Counted from the first letter of the stretch, positions 34,204 through 43,779 are shown. The stretch: 64,000 nt of DNA from JABCZS01 sp041660525 (GCA_041660525.1 JBAZWD010000003.1:1-64000); one strand, 5' to 3'. Notes: generated by a model from the sequence alone, not told the origin. A program made the numbers and translations.

Positions 34204-35587
34204 AGCTTGTATCAACAGAAGAACATGCTGCTGATGGGTTGGTTGATTCTTTTTGCAATGGATCAAAGCTTAAATTTATAACTGCTGAATTTTCGCTATT
34301 GTTTTGTGCTTTACGCTTTGCGATAGCAGCCATCATATTCATCTTCAATGAAAAACCCAATTCTTTATTCACTACATTAACTACATGTTCTTTACTAGTA
34401 CATTTGCCAGAATTACCATGTCCATCTAACACATAGGATAATAATGCAATATTATTTAGCGACTCATGAGATAAACGCAGTGCACTAATGGTTTCGTTAT
34501 CGCAAAAATTTTCATCTAAGCAATAAGCCTGGTATAACAGTTCATCCATAAAATCGAAATCGTTAACAGGACTAAGATTTTTTTTGGCACATTCTGCAAT
34601 TGCATCACTGGTCAGTAATTCTGAGATGCCATCTGTAGCTGCACATAAAAGTAAATTGCCTTCTGGCAATTCATATAGTTTAATTTCAGGGATAGATGAA
34701 TAACCACCTAATGTTTGTATTGCATAATCACCAAATCCACGGGTGACACCGACATCATGCATCTTATTGTTAACATCAAGATATAATAAAGATTGATTGA
34801 AACTACATAACAACGCGTGGATGCATTCAATTGCTGCCTCTCTTGTTAAGTTTGCGTTGTTTAATAATTCATCTATATGTTTATTCAGATTTGGGAATCC
34901 GGCGTCGCCACTGACTTCATCTTTTAATTGAGTTATTTTTTTTTGCACATATCGAGCCATAGCATGTTTATTCATCAGTGGGTTAGACCTAATTAACATT
35001 GCCAGCTGTCGAATATCATTCACAATTTTATCATTATCTGGAGTGCTTTTTAAAATGACTTTAAGTACTCGTTCTTCTTCTTCTGGATTATTAAAACCGT
35101 GAGTATTAGCAAGTGAACTGCATTCACCATCTTCTGTGATTGCAAAAAGAACTGAATCACCCATTTGCATAGTCATTGCATATTTTTTGTTATCATGAGT
35201 AAAAATAAAAAACCCCGACAATGTGCAACCTGAATATACGATTTCCTTGTTTTTTTGCCGCTCATGAATACTTTCAGCTAGTTCCTTAATGGTTTGTTGT
35301 ATCACAGCTTCTATTTCGTCAAAAGTTAACGTATCATCAAATGGCACAGTAAGAAAACGTGATTTATCTTCTTGATTCTCCTTAGACCTAACACCCGGGT
35401 GTTGCGACATTTTTATCGAAAAACCATTCCGCTTGAGTGTAAGGCGTTTAATTTTTTCATTAAATCGCTCTCTTAATTGCTGAGCAGTTATTTGATATTT
35501 ATTGCAAAGTTCGGTTTCCGAGGACTGTGCTTTAAAAGTTTCCCAAGGTTGTACATTTGCATTTTGAATTGGAATAATATCTATCAT
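34172..35587 (-). CDS. PP2C-like phosphatase with displaced DGHG motif, effector candidate
   Basis: This 471-residue soluble protein has recognisable PP2C (PPM) elements in order: KENQEDKSRF (Glu72, Asp73), SGCTLSGFFI (119-128), QMGDSVLF (141-148), VTRGFGDYAIQ (281-291) and AATDGISELL (316-325). The expected FDGHGG strand between the first two is missing. A DGHG (388-391) appears instead near the C-terminus, after LNNIALLSYVL, and is followed by a helix. Family members remove phosphate from Ser/Thr using two metal ions, and activity here is uncertain. A Ser-rich tail ends the protein. No signal peptide or membrane helix is present. Confidence 0.75.
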   Translation of the reverse strand: MIDIIPIQNANVQPWETFKAQSSETELCNKYQITAQQLRERFNEKIKRLTLKRNGFSIKMSQHPGVRSKENQEDKSRFLTVPFDDTLTFDEIEAVIQQTIKELAESIHERQKNKEIVYSGCTLSGFFIFTHDNKKYAMTMQMGDSVLFAITEDGECSSLANTHGFNNPEEEERVLKVILKSTPDNDKIVNDIRQLAMLIRSNPLMNKHAMARYVQKKITQLKDEVSGDAGFPNLNKHIDELLNNANLTREAAIECIHALLCSFNQSLLYLDVNNKMHDVGVTRGFGDYAIQTLGGYSSIPEIKLYELPEGNLLLCAATDGISELLTSDAIAECAKKNLSPVNDFDFMDELLYQAYCLDENFCDNETISALRLSHESLNNIALLSYVLDGHGNSGKCTSKEHVVNVVNKELGFSLKMNMMAAIAKRKAQNNSENSAVINLSFDPLQKESTNPSAACSSVDTSSSLNLPVKKS

Positions 35588-35654
35588 AGTATTTTGAAAA
35601 GTACTAGAGCTATTAGCATTTGTAAAGGGTTAAAATGTTAGGCATTTATTAAGA

Positions 35655-36836
35655 TTACGCCTTAAATAGTTCTGCTACTGTGTAAAAAGACCCGGCAACA
35701 ACTAATGTATCTTGCGTGTTTGCGGCATAAATTGCTTCAGAGTAAGCAGTAGGTAAATCCTTTGCATAATGCACATGTTTAATTTCTAATTCATCTAAAA
35801 CTGATTTTAATTGCTCAAGACTAGCTGCGCGTGGGCTGTTGATCGGTGCAACATACCATTCATCTACGCAGTTTTTAATTTCGTTAAAACCATTTAATAA
35901 ATCTTTATCTTTAAACATGCTAATAACCAATAAAATTTTTCCAGATTGGCGTTCAATGTGTAAACGCTGCGCCAGTTTTTTTAATCCTGCCGGGTTGTGC
36001 GCCACATCAAAAATTTGTTTACATTTATTGAAAATGACTTGTTGACGGCCTGGTAATTTGCATTGCTTTAAACCTTGCTCTATCTGTTCTTTGCTAACAG
36101 GTAGAATGTTTTGTAATTGCATCACTGCCGTGACTGCAGTGCGCATGTTTTCTGGCAGTAAGTCATTAGTTGGTAAATCAAAATATTCAGACTGAATAAA
36201 TTGCGCGCCTTGGTTATCTGCGGTTTCTTTTAAAATTTTCGGTGGATTTTGATCGCCGCATACAATAGGAATATTTTTTCTGAAAATTCCGGCTTTTTCT
36301 TTAGCAATGGCTTCACGGGTAGAACCTAAGCGGTCGGTGTGATCCAAGTCTACATTGGTAATAACAGCAACATTGGGTTCAATCACATTCACAGCATCCA
36401 TGCGCCCGCCTAAACCTACTTCCAAAATAATAATATCCAGTTTGGTTTGTTTAAATATCCAAAAAGCAGCTAAGGTAATAATTTCAAAATAAGTTAAATT
36501 AAATTTTTGTGAAGTTGCGTAAACGGCTGCGAATGCAGCGCATAAAGTTTCATCATCTACCGATTCAGTATTTAATTTAACACGCTCATTAAATTTAAAT
36601 AAATGCGGGGATATGGTACTTGCTGTTTTATAACCTGCAGCGCGATAAATATTTTCGATAGCACAAACTGTAGAGCCTTTACCATTGGTCCCACCTACTG
36701 TGATAACGGGAGCATTAAGCGAAATTAAATCAAGAGCAGCAACTGCTTGTTGCATGCGCGTTAAACTTAAATCAATATATAAGGGATTTGTTTGCTCTAA
36801 TAAATCTAACCATTCGGGCAAGTTATTAGGAAGCAT
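35655..36836 (-). CDS. folC: Bifunctional folylpolyglutamate synthase / dihydrofolate synthase
   Basis: This 393-residue Mur-ligase-fold enzyme adds glutamate to dihydropteroate and to folates. The ATP loop VGGTNGKGSTV (43-53), KFNERVKLNTES, EVGLGGRMDAVNVIEP and TNVDLDHTDRLGSTREAIAK segments are typical. It directly follows accD with no spacer, an arrangement common in gammaproteobacteria. Confidence 0.95.
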   Translation of the reverse strand: MLPNNLPEWLDLLEQTNPLYIDLSLTRMQQAVAALDLISLNAPVITVGGTNGKGSTVCAIENIYRAAGYKTASTISPHLFKFNERVKLNTESVDDETLCAAFAAVYATSQKFNLTYFEIITLAAFWIFKQTKLDIIILEVGLGGRMDAVNVIEPNVAVITNVDLDHTDRLGSTREAIAKEKAGIFRKNIPIVCGDQNPPKILKETADNQGAQFIQSEYFDLPTNDLLPENMRTAVTAVMQLQNILPVSKEQIEQGLKQCKLPGRQQVIFNKCKQIFDVAHNPAGLKKLAQRLHIERQSGKILLVISMFKDKDLLNGFNEIKNCVDEWYVAPINSPRAASLEQLKSVLDELEIKHVHYAKDLPTAYSEAIYAANTQDTLVVAGSFYTVAELFKA

Positions 36837-37700
36837 TTATGCCACGTTTTGGTGCATAAATTTTTGGGTGATGGCACTAATACGATCGCGCAATTGACGT
36901 CTGTCGATTACTTGATCTAAAAATCCATGTTCTAGCAAAAATTCACTTTGCTGAAAACCTGCAGGCAACGTTTCGCGTACAGTTTGTTCAATAACGCGTG
37001 GGCCGGCAAAACCTATCATCGCATGAGGTTCAGCAATATTAACATCGCCTAACATTGCTAAACTTGCAGATACACCGCCATAAGTTGGATCAGTCATCAC
37101 TGAAATAAATGGTAAACCTGCGTCTGCTAATTTTCCTAAAGCTGCACTGGTTTTTGCCATTTGCATTAAAGAAAATACAGATTCTTGCATACGCGCCCCG
37201 CCGCTGGTGGCAAAGCAAACTAAAGCACAATTTTTAGTAATCGCCGCGTTAACGGCCATAACGAATTTTTCACCCACAACAGCGCCCATAGAGCCACCAA
37301 TAAAATTAAATTCAAACGCACACGCGACCATGGGTACTTTTTTAACGGTGCCTTGGTAAACAATCAACGCATCTTTTTCACCGGTCGCTTTTTGCGCAGC
37401 CGTTAATCTATCTTTGTATTTTTTACTGTCTTTAAATTTTAAACGATCAACAGGTTCAATATCCGCACCAATTTCTTGCCAACTTTTTTCGTCAAAGAAA
37501 TAGTCCAAACGCGTTCTGGCGTTAACGCGTAAATGATAGTCGCACTTTGGACAAACCGATAAGTTACGGGCTAAATCAACGGTATATAAAATATGGTGAC
37601 ATTGCGGGCAATTGCTCCAAATGCCTTCTGGCACTTGAACCTTTTTCTCAGTAATCGTTTTACGAATTTTTGATGGCAATAATTTAGTAAACCAGCTCAT
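36837..37700 (-). CDS. accD: Acetyl-CoA carboxylase carboxyltransferase subunit beta
   Basis: This 287-residue protein has an N-terminal zinc ribbon (CPQCHH at about 34-39 and CPKCDYH at about 53-59) and the carboxyltransferase core: EFNFIGGSMGAVVGEKF, FATSGGARMQESVFSLMQM and SVMTDPTYGGVSASLAMLGD. With AccA it moves the carboxyl group from biotin to acetyl-CoA in fatty-acid synthesis. It heads the accD-folC pair. Confidence 0.97.
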   Translation of the reverse strand: MSWFTKLLPSKIRKTITEKKVQVPEGIWSNCPQCHHILYTVDLARNLSVCPKCDYHLRVNARTRLDYFFDEKSWQEIGADIEPVDRLKFKDSKKYKDRLTAAQKATGEKDALIVYQGTVKKVPMVACAFEFNFIGGSMGAVVGEKFVMAVNAAITKNCALVCFATSGGARMQESVFSLMQMAKTSAALGKLADAGLPFISVMTDPTYGGVSASLAMLGDVNIAEPHAMIGFAGPRVIEQTVRETLPAGFQQSEFLLEHGFLDQVIDRRQLRDRISAITQKFMHQNVA

Positions 37701-37771
37701 TTTTAATCCTTTAGATGTTGTATCAATGATACCTTAAATTCCTTTTTTTTGGAATTCCCTTAAAATGGTGA

Positions 37772-37800
37772 TTGACCCGACTCACCTTAATCAGTAAAAT
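37772..37800 (+). promoter_or_regulatory. Sigma-70 promoter for the coiled-coil protein gene
   Basis: TTGACC (37772-37777) and TAAAAT (37795-37800) are 17 bp apart, about 34 bp ahead of the ATG at 37834. Confidence 0.6.
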
Positions 37801-37833
37801 AGCTAGCATAAGTTAACTTTGCGAGTAAATAAT

Positions 37834-39114
37834 ATGGCATTTGAAATTAAGCTAAAAAAACTTGATGCAGCATCACTTTTGGAAGAAAAGAAGCGCTTAG
37901 AGAGAATTATCGACAATATTTTTCAGGGCAATCTCAAATCCAATGGGGAAGACATTCAAAAAAAATGCAGTTTAGAACAAGTTGCTTATGCTTTACATTT
38001 CATTATTGTAATGAAATATTTAGGACGTGAAAAACACATATTATCGAAAACAAACAATTTTAATGTTGCAGTTAAAATAGTAGACAATAATGAAAAATTA
38101 TTTGAGCAAGCACTTGAATTAGTGTATTCACAATTAACAGCCATTGATCCAAATGAAGATTTCTTAGAACGCTTATCTCTTTTGTTTTCAAAAGAAAATA
38201 AAAATAATATTGGTAACAGAATTCAATTATTTAAAAATAAAAAATTAGAAGACAAAAATAAACAAGCTGCTGCAGCCAACCTTCAATTAACTTCAAGCAA
38301 TACCAGCAATCTTGATTACGCTACTAATTCTGACAATACTGAAGATGACAAAAGCACTTCAAACGCATCTTACGAGTATTCTCCTGCAAATAATGCATTA
38401 AGCGCAAATAATATATTTGCTGTGAGCGATCGATTTGTTTTAACAGAAAAAATGCGAAATAAACTAGCAACCCTAGCGGTTATTAAAGATACTTTGGGTA
38501 AATATTTACCTTTTCCTTATTCATTTGATGATGATTCAAACGTTTTAACAGTAATGGCTGGTTCCTCGAAGTATAAAATTGGAATTCGCAAACTCATCGA
38601 AACAAACACTGACTGTGAAATGACCATTGATGATGAAAAATTTGCTGTTAAAAAAAGTCAATATGTCATAATCCGAGCGTTGGCCATTATATTAAAAGAT
38701 TTTTATAAAGATAGTAATGACGAATTATTAAATTTAACTTTTCAGGATTTTTGCAAAGATGAAAGCTTGGAAACTTGTAATAAGCTTATTCATTTTTTTA
38801 AAGCAAAGGAATTTCTAGAGCATGCGAAAATATATATTGCAAAGAACCCTAATGCTCCAGGAATAAATGATGTTTTTTCAAGATTGAGCACCTTTACACT
38901 TTTTAAGACATTTGTCGATGGCCTGAATAATAACCACCACTTTTTAAATAGCTACCTTAGCTGTGAATATTTATCTATCTTTATACAAGAAATTAAAATC
39001 GAAAACAGCGCATTGCGAAGAACAGCGCTTAGCGGTTATCCTCAATATCCGTCTGTAGATATGAAAAGCGTAAATGAATCTGCTGAGAAAAATATAGCGT
39101 TTAAGATTAACTAA
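37834..39114 (+). CDS. Uncharacterised Lys/Asn-rich soluble protein, effector candidate
   Basis: This 426-residue protein, from ATG at 37834, has no signal peptide or membrane segments. The first 160 residues are strongly helical and lysine-rich, a Ser/Asn/Thr-rich linker covers about 150-190, and a second mostly helical half follows. I recognise no family. An upstream TTG (37819) could add five residues but has no advantage. A clean promoter stands just ahead. Length, composition and neighbours fit a lineage-specific effector, which is speculative. Confidence 0.6.
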   Translation: MAFEIKLKKLDAASLLEEKKRLERIIDNIFQGNLKSNGEDIQKKCSLEQVAYALHFIIVMKYLGREKHILSKTNNFNVAVKIVDNNEKLFEQALELVYSQLTAIDPNEDFLERLSLLFSKENKNNIGNRIQLFKNKKLEDKNKQAAAANLQLTSSNTSNLDYATNSDNTEDDKSTSNASYEYSPANNALSANNIFAVSDRFVLTEKMRNKLATLAVIKDTLGKYLPFPYSFDDDSNVLTVMAGSSKYKIGIRKLIETNTDCEMTIDDEKFAVKKSQYVIIRALAIILKDFYKDSNDELLNLTFQDFCKDESLETCNKLIHFFKAKEFLEHAKIYIAKNPNAPGINDVFSRLSTFTLFKTFVDGLNNNHHFLNSYLSCEYLSIFIQEIKIENSALRRTALSGYPQYPSVDMKSVNESAEKNIAFKIN

Positions 39115-39190
39115 CTAGCTAAATAATCTTTGTGTTTGCAAAAGCTACTTTTTCATTCTAAAGTAGAACAACTGCAACAAAGGATATATC

Positions 39191-40381
39191 ATGATCGCAT
39201 TTTTTAAGCATCGCTCCACGCAATTTGTTTTGGCCCTCGTTTTAGGTATTTTAAGCGGTCTTGCCCAAATACCTACGCTCCTAGGCATCGCAGCGTTTAT
39301 AGCCACGGTATTTGTTAGCTTATTAAAACTTATCAGCATCCCCTTAATATTTTTAGCGATAGTCTCCACAATTACGCAAATGAAGAACTTGCAAGAATTT
39401 CGCATACTTGGTGTTCAGGTTTTTAAATATACGATCATTACTACATTAATAGCCGCTTTAATTGGTTTAATTTTATTTGTGATTATTAATCCAGTGAATA
39501 GTGTTGCACCGCTAGAATTGGCACAAACTGCGCAAATGCCCGCAGGATCTTATTGGGATTATTTAATCAAAGGTATTCCTGCTAATATTGTCGCCCCGTT
39601 TAGCGAAGGCAATGTAATTGCAGTTTTGATCTTGGCCTTGATGATGAGCTTTGCAATTTTAGCACTGCCAAGTGCGCAGAAAACATTGTTATCTGATGTT
39701 TTCACCGCTTTATTTGCAGCTATTCTTGAAATTGCAAAAACCATTTTATTATTTATTCCAATTGCGATTTGGGCATTTGTAACAGAATTTGTTGCCACAC
39801 TTGAAACGATGGAATCGCTGGCTACCGTAGGTTTATATTTAATTGTTGTGTTACTCGCGAATTTAGTTCAAGCATTTATTATTTTACCGGGTTTATTAAA
39901 ATATAAAGGCATTAGTCCTGTTAAAGTTTTTCGCGCCATGTCTCCGGCTTTAAATGTGGCTTTTTGGTCTAAATCATCTGCCGCTACCCTGCCCTTAACT
40001 TTGCAATGTGCGAAAGAACGTTTAGGGATTAGTGAAAAAACCGCAGGATTTTCATTACCGCTTTGCACCGCCATTAATATGAATGCTTGCGCCGGTTTTA
40101 TTATTATCACGGTATTATTTGTCGCCATGAGTAACGGTATCGATTTTTCTATCTTAGAAATGCTAGCTTGGGTATTTATCGCCACATTAGCAGCCATTGG
40201 TAATGCAGGCGTACCGATGGGGTGCTACTTCTTGGCGCTTGCGCTATTAAGCACGATGAATGTGCCTTTGACGCTCATGTTCTTAATTTTGCCTTTTTAT
40301 ACATTTCTCGATATGTTAGAGACGACTATTAATGTATGGTCTGATGCATGTGTGACCAGTGTGGTAGACAAAGAAAAATAA
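39191..40381 (+). CDS. Dicarboxylate/amino acid:cation symporter (DAACS family)
   Basis: This 396-residue membrane protein has the GltP/DctA layout: eight helices and two re-entrant hairpins. The first hairpin is seen as KSSAATLPLTLQCAKE (about 259-274) and the helix-7 motif as TAINMNACAGFII (normally NMDGTA). The common Asp of NMDGT is replaced (NMNACA), so cation and substrate coupling may differ from GltP. Substrates are usually C4-dicarboxylates, glutamate or neutral amino acids. Confidence 0.88.
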   Translation: MIAFFKHRSTQFVLALVLGILSGLAQIPTLLGIAAFIATVFVSLLKLISIPLIFLAIVSTITQMKNLQEFRILGVQVFKYTIITTLIAALIGLILFVIINPVNSVAPLELAQTAQMPAGSYWDYLIKGIPANIVAPFSEGNVIAVLILALMMSFAILALPSAQKTLLSDVFTALFAAILEIAKTILLFIPIAIWAFVTEFVATLETMESLATVGLYLIVVLLANLVQAFIILPGLLKYKGISPVKVFRAMSPALNVAFWSKSSAATLPLTLQCAKERLGISEKTAGFSLPLCTAINMNACAGFIIITVLFVAMSNGIDFSILEMLAWVFIATLAAIGNAGVPMGCYFLALALLSTMNVPLTLMFLILPFYTFLDMLETTINVWSDACVTSVVDKEK

Positions 40382-40407
40382 ATTTTGCCAAATGTAGGAT
40401 AAATATC

Positions 40408-41790
40408 ATGCTTACATTGCGAGGGCTTTTAAATACCGTTGGAATTCAACCTGAATCATTGGATCATATTAAGATCATTGGAAAAGATCCTATATTACCT
40501 ACTCCATTTCGCATTGGGGAAACAGGTGCGATAATATTGGCAGCTATTGGATATAGTATTGAAGAACTATGGTATGCGCAAACAGGACGTCGACAAACTG
40601 TTGAAATTGGGGTGAAAGAAGCGGCTATTGCACAGCGATCGCATCAATATTTACGTATTGTCAATGAAAAAACTCCGGAACTGTGGGACCCCATTTCTGG
40701 TTTTTATCGTACAAAAGATAATCGCTGGATCCAGCTACATTGTAATTTTCCACATCATCGGCAAGGTGTTATAGAAACACTCCAATGTGCAGATGAAAAA
40801 GCAGCCGTTGAAAAAACCATTTTAGAAAATTGGGAAGCCCTCAACTTAGAAACGGTTCTGTCAGAAAAAGGTTTATGTGCAAGTATGGTAAGAACTACGC
40901 AAGAGTGGCAAGCATCCGAGCAAGCTCGGAGCATCGCAAGATTACCACCGATTGAAATTATTAAAATTGGAGAGAGTTTACCAGAGGCATTACCTATATC
41001 TGACCGGCCTCTTGCAGCATTGAGAGTGCTAGATCTGACTCGGGTAATTGCTGGACCAATATGTGCTAGAACTCTTGCAGAACAAGGTGCAAATGTTTTA
41101 AATATTAGCAGTCCTCATTTGCCTTCTATTGCTCCACTTGTGATGGACACAGGGCATGGAAAATATTCAGCATACTTGGACCTAAATCAGTCTAAAGATT
41201 GTGAAAGTCTTAAAAAATTAGCAAAATCAGCTGATGTTTTTTTACAAGCATACCGTCCCGGCGCTTTGGCAGACAAAGGCTTTTCAAAGGAAACATTGTC
41301 AAAAATGCGTCCAGGTATTATTTATGTGGAGTTAAGTGCCTACTCACATGTAGGACCATGGGCAGGACGCCATGGTTATGACAGCCTCGTTCAATCAGCG
41401 ACTGGCATAGCACATGAGCAAGGCATTGCCAATGGCACACCAGATACACCACAACATTTGCCCGCCCAAAGTTTAGATTATATCGCTGGATATCTGGCGT
41501 CTTTAGGTGTACTTGTGGCCTTACAAAGACGAATGCGGGAAGGAGGGAGTTATTACATACGAACTTCTTTGGCACAAATTGCCCACTGGATTATAAGTTT
41601 GGAGCGTGTTTCCAATTATGAACGATGTAAAATACCCCTACGTGAAGATATACCCGAGATGTTAACTCTGTCTAAAACAGAATTTGGCCTATTAGAACAC
41701 TTAAAGCCGGTTTTAAAATTTTCAGAGACTACTGCTACTTGGAAAAAAACAACAACACCCTTAGGCACAGACCAACCAAAATGGGAATGA
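40408..41790 (+). CDS. Family III CoA-transferase (CaiB/BaiF type), two-half form
   Basis: This 460-residue protein, from ATG 40408 with AGGA upstream, has an N-terminal half of about 200 residues (WDPISGFYRTKDNRWIQLH). A typical family III core follows, with LRVLDLTRVIAGPICARTL (about 208-226), GPWAGRHGYDSLVQ containing the likely catalytic Asp, and DYIAGYLASLG. These enzymes move CoA between carboxylic acids. A longer frame to 40348 overlaps the symporter gene and lacks support. Placement 26 bp after the symporter suggests that an imported acid may be activated here, which is inference. Confidence 0.88.
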   Translation: MLTLRGLLNTVGIQPESLDHIKIIGKDPILPTPFRIGETGAIILAAIGYSIEELWYAQTGRRQTVEIGVKEAAIAQRSHQYLRIVNEKTPELWDPISGFYRTKDNRWIQLHCNFPHHRQGVIETLQCADEKAAVEKTILENWEALNLETVLSEKGLCASMVRTTQEWQASEQARSIARLPPIEIIKIGESLPEALPISDRPLAALRVLDLTRVIAGPICARTLAEQGANVLNISSPHLPSIAPLVMDTGHGKYSAYLDLNQSKDCESLKKLAKSADVFLQAYRPGALADKGFSKETLSKMRPGIIYVELSAYSHVGPWAGRHGYDSLVQSATGIAHEQGIANGTPDTPQHLPAQSLDYIAGYLASLGVLVALQRRMREGGSYYIRTSLAQIAHWIISLERVSNYERCKIPLREDIPEMLTLSKTEFGLLEHLKPVLKFSETTATWKKTTTPLGTDQPKWE

Positions 41791-41960
41791 GCTGAAGGTA
41801 AACGCACATTAAGCGGTTCTGTCGCAAATATTTCCAATAATAATTTAAAATAATGAACGCATTTTCCCTAGGCGCAACTATGCTGCTATTAAGTGGACAA
41901 AGAAAAATAAGCTGCTAAACTTATTTTAAGTACTTCTATAATAATAATAAAGGAGGCATC

Positions 41961-42290
41961 ATGTCTGCTACGCATAAAACAACACCACCTACAGAAAAAT
42001 TGCAAGACGATCTGATGTCAAAAAGCGCTGAAGCCTCTGCGGTATTAACTAAAGCGCAAGCGATTACCCAATCTGCGAAAGATTTATTAAATACTGCGAA
42101 AAAAACTGTGGCCTTAGCACAAGCACGCGAAAAAGACCCATCTGCTTGGTTAAGTTCTGCACGTGAAGTCAACGATTCATTTCGCAACTTATTAAAAACC
42201 GTAGTAGGCAGTGAAAAAACAATTGATAAAGCAACTTCTGATGTTGCAAAAACTCCAAAAGAAGATCCTAAAAAAGGGTCGCATGAGTAG
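41961..42290 (+). CDS. Small Ala/Lys-rich helical protein, unknown
   Basis: This 109-residue protein begins MSATHKTTPPTEKLQ and continues as amphipathic helices rich in Ala, Lys and Ser (SAEASAVLTKAQAITQSAKD). It has no cysteine, signal peptide or membrane segment. A strong AAAGGAGG ribosome-binding site 5 bp from the ATG supports real and abundant translation. Possible roles are structural or nucleoid-associated, but I have no family match. Confidence 0.65.
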   Translation: MSATHKTTPPTEKLQDDLMSKSAEASAVLTKAQAITQSAKDLLNTAKKTVALAQAREKDPSAWLSSAREVNDSFRNLLKTVVGSEKTIDKATSDVAKTPKEDPKKGSHE

Positions 42291-42348
42291 CTGATCTAGC
42301 CCCAAACATTCTGGACACCTTCTTTATTTAGAGCTATCCGAAAAGGTA

Positions 42349-42401
42349 TTGACATGTCAAATTAAAAGGCGTAGCGTGAATTATATGTTCATCAACATAT
42401 A
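42349..42401 (+). promoter_or_regulatory. Two small palindromes upstream of the two-helix membrane protein
   Basis: A perfect 12-bp palindrome TTGACATGTCAA (42349-42360) includes a consensus -35 hexamer. A second inverted repeat, TATATGTT/AACATATA (42382-42401), lies just ahead of the AGGGGAA ribosome-binding site. No -10 at ideal distance is clear, so control is suggested rather than shown. Confidence 0.35.
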
Positions 42402-42414
42402 AGGGGAACTTGCC

Positions 42415-43209
42415 ATGGCTAATCCTGAAATATTGCGGTTGAAGTCTAAACTATCTTCTTTAATAAATAATCTACCTTCCAAATCATGGTTTCCGAATAA
42501 AAGCCAAGGGCTACTATTAGCATTAATGACTGTAATTATCGGTTCAATTTTAATGACTGTAAAATATTCTCATCTAAGTAAGCAAAGCATTTCGCAATCA
42601 AAAGAGATCACTGAAATTTGTCATAACGATACTAGTATTATTTCCGGCATATGCAGCAATACAAACGTAACAGAGGTTTGTTGTGACACAAAAAGTAGTT
42701 GCGATGATAGTTTGAATAACTGGGTCACGGGTTATTGTAATACTCAGACTGATATTTCAAACTTTGAATTGGTGATGGCTTCATCTATCGTTGTAATGCT
42801 TATTTTATTATGTTTTTATGCAATCGGTAATCAGTATAAAATTAATCGGCAAAATAGGTATAGAGCAATTCCGGAAACTGAGGATACTGTTTTACAATTA
42901 AACGCTATACAAATTGGAGAAATAAGATCGACATTAGCACAAATTAAAGCATTAACTTCATCTGAGCCAATGACCAATGATTTAATAGTCAAAGTTGATG
43001 ATGCTATTGATCATATGAGATTTTCTTCGACTTCGATTTCGGATGTTAAAAATAAACTTGAAGCCGTTGTAAAATGTTTAAATAATCTGGATAAACAATT
43101 ATCAAATAATTCACTGTTAACGCGATGCTGGGGTAGCCCTCAAGTAGATACTTCATGGAATATTCAAGATCAAGTATTAAGAGAAGATCCTGGGGCACTC
43201 AGGTATTAA
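42415..43209 (+). CDS. Two-helix membrane protein with Cys-rich external loop, unknown
   Basis: This 264-residue protein has transmembrane helices at about 33-50 and 118-138. The 67-residue loop between them holds seven cysteines (for example NVTEVCCDTKSSCDD), fitting disulfides outside the cytoplasm. About 120 residues of coiled coil (IGEIRSTLAQIKALTSS and DVKNKLEAVVKCLNNLDKQL) face the cytoplasm at the C-terminal side. I find no family. A strong terminator follows. Confidence 0.65.
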   Translation: MANPEILRLKSKLSSLINNLPSKSWFPNKSQGLLLALMTVIIGSILMTVKYSHLSKQSISQSKEITEICHNDTSIISGICSNTNVTEVCCDTKSSCDDSLNNWVTGYCNTQTDISNFELVMASSIVVMLILLCFYAIGNQYKINRQNRYRAIPETEDTVLQLNAIQIGEIRSTLAQIKALTSSEPMTNDLIVKVDDAIDHMRFSSTSISDVKNKLEAVVKCLNNLDKQLSNNSLLTRCWGSPQVDTSWNIQDQVLREDPGALRY

Positions 43210-43236
43210 ATTAAAATAATGTGATGATTTGTCATT

Positions 43237-43280
43237 ATGTATACAGTAAGTCTATTTAAAGATAGGCTAACTGTATACAT
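43237..43280 (+). terminator. Strong terminator after the two-helix membrane protein gene
   Basis: Arms 43237-43255 and 43262-43280 make a 19-bp stem with a perfect outer 11 bp (ATGTATACAGT/ACTGTATACAT) and a 6-nt loop, followed by a T-run on the plus strand. It may also act for lspA from the other side. Confidence 0.85.
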
Positions 43281-43308
43281 GTTTATTTTTTGAAAGTGAA
43301 TATGGGGT

Positions 43309-43779
43309 TTAGTGGTTTTTACTATTGGCACTTGAAAAAGTTAATAGTAATAAAATAGCGCCACAAGTGATTGCGCTGTCGGCAATATTAAATGCTGGGA
43401 AATGATGAATTCCCCAGTAAAAATCTAGAAAATCGACAACATAACCAAAACGTACACGATCAATTAAATTCCCGAGCGCTCCGCCTAAAATAAGTGTTAA
43501 ACCCAGTTTATGTACATTAGGCATGTCTTTATTTTTCTTCAACCATGCAATAATCACTACGCTAATGACTAATGCAACAGCGCTTAAAAACCAACGTTGC
43601 CAACCGGATTGATCACCTAAAAAACTAAAAGCAGCACCTTTGTTGTATACGAGTGTTAAATTAAAATGCGAGAAAATGGGCACACGCTCAAAAAGCGTTA
43701 GAAAATGCAATGCCATCCATTTCGTCGCATAATCGGCAGCCACAATTAATGCAGATAAAGCCATCCATCGTTTAAACAT
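43309..43779 (-). CDS. lspA: Lipoprotein signal peptidase (signal peptidase II)
   Basis: This 156-residue, four-helix aspartyl protease, from the MFKRWMALSALIV start, cleaves lipoprotein signal peptides in the inner membrane. Conserved blocks are DYATKWMA, VYNKGAAFSF, GGALGNLIDRVRFGYVVDFL and FPAFNIADSAI, including both catalytic Asp. A start at 43809 would lengthen the overlap with ileS. The ATG at 43779 overlaps the ileS stop by 8 bp in the common ileS-lspA arrangement. Confidence 0.95.
   Translation of the reverse strand: MFKRWMALSALIVAADYATKWMALHFLTLFERVPIFSHFNLTLVYNKGAAFSFLGDQSGWQRWFLSAVALVISVVIIAWLKKNKDMPNVHKLGLTLILGGALGNLIDRVRFGYVVDFLDFYWGIHHFPAFNIADSAITCGAILLLLTFSSANSKNH

Noticed and set aside
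40348..40407. Extended start of the CoA-transferase
   Set aside because: The extension overlaps the symporter gene and gives a Cys/Arg-rich leader. ATG 40408 has AGGA and fits the family.
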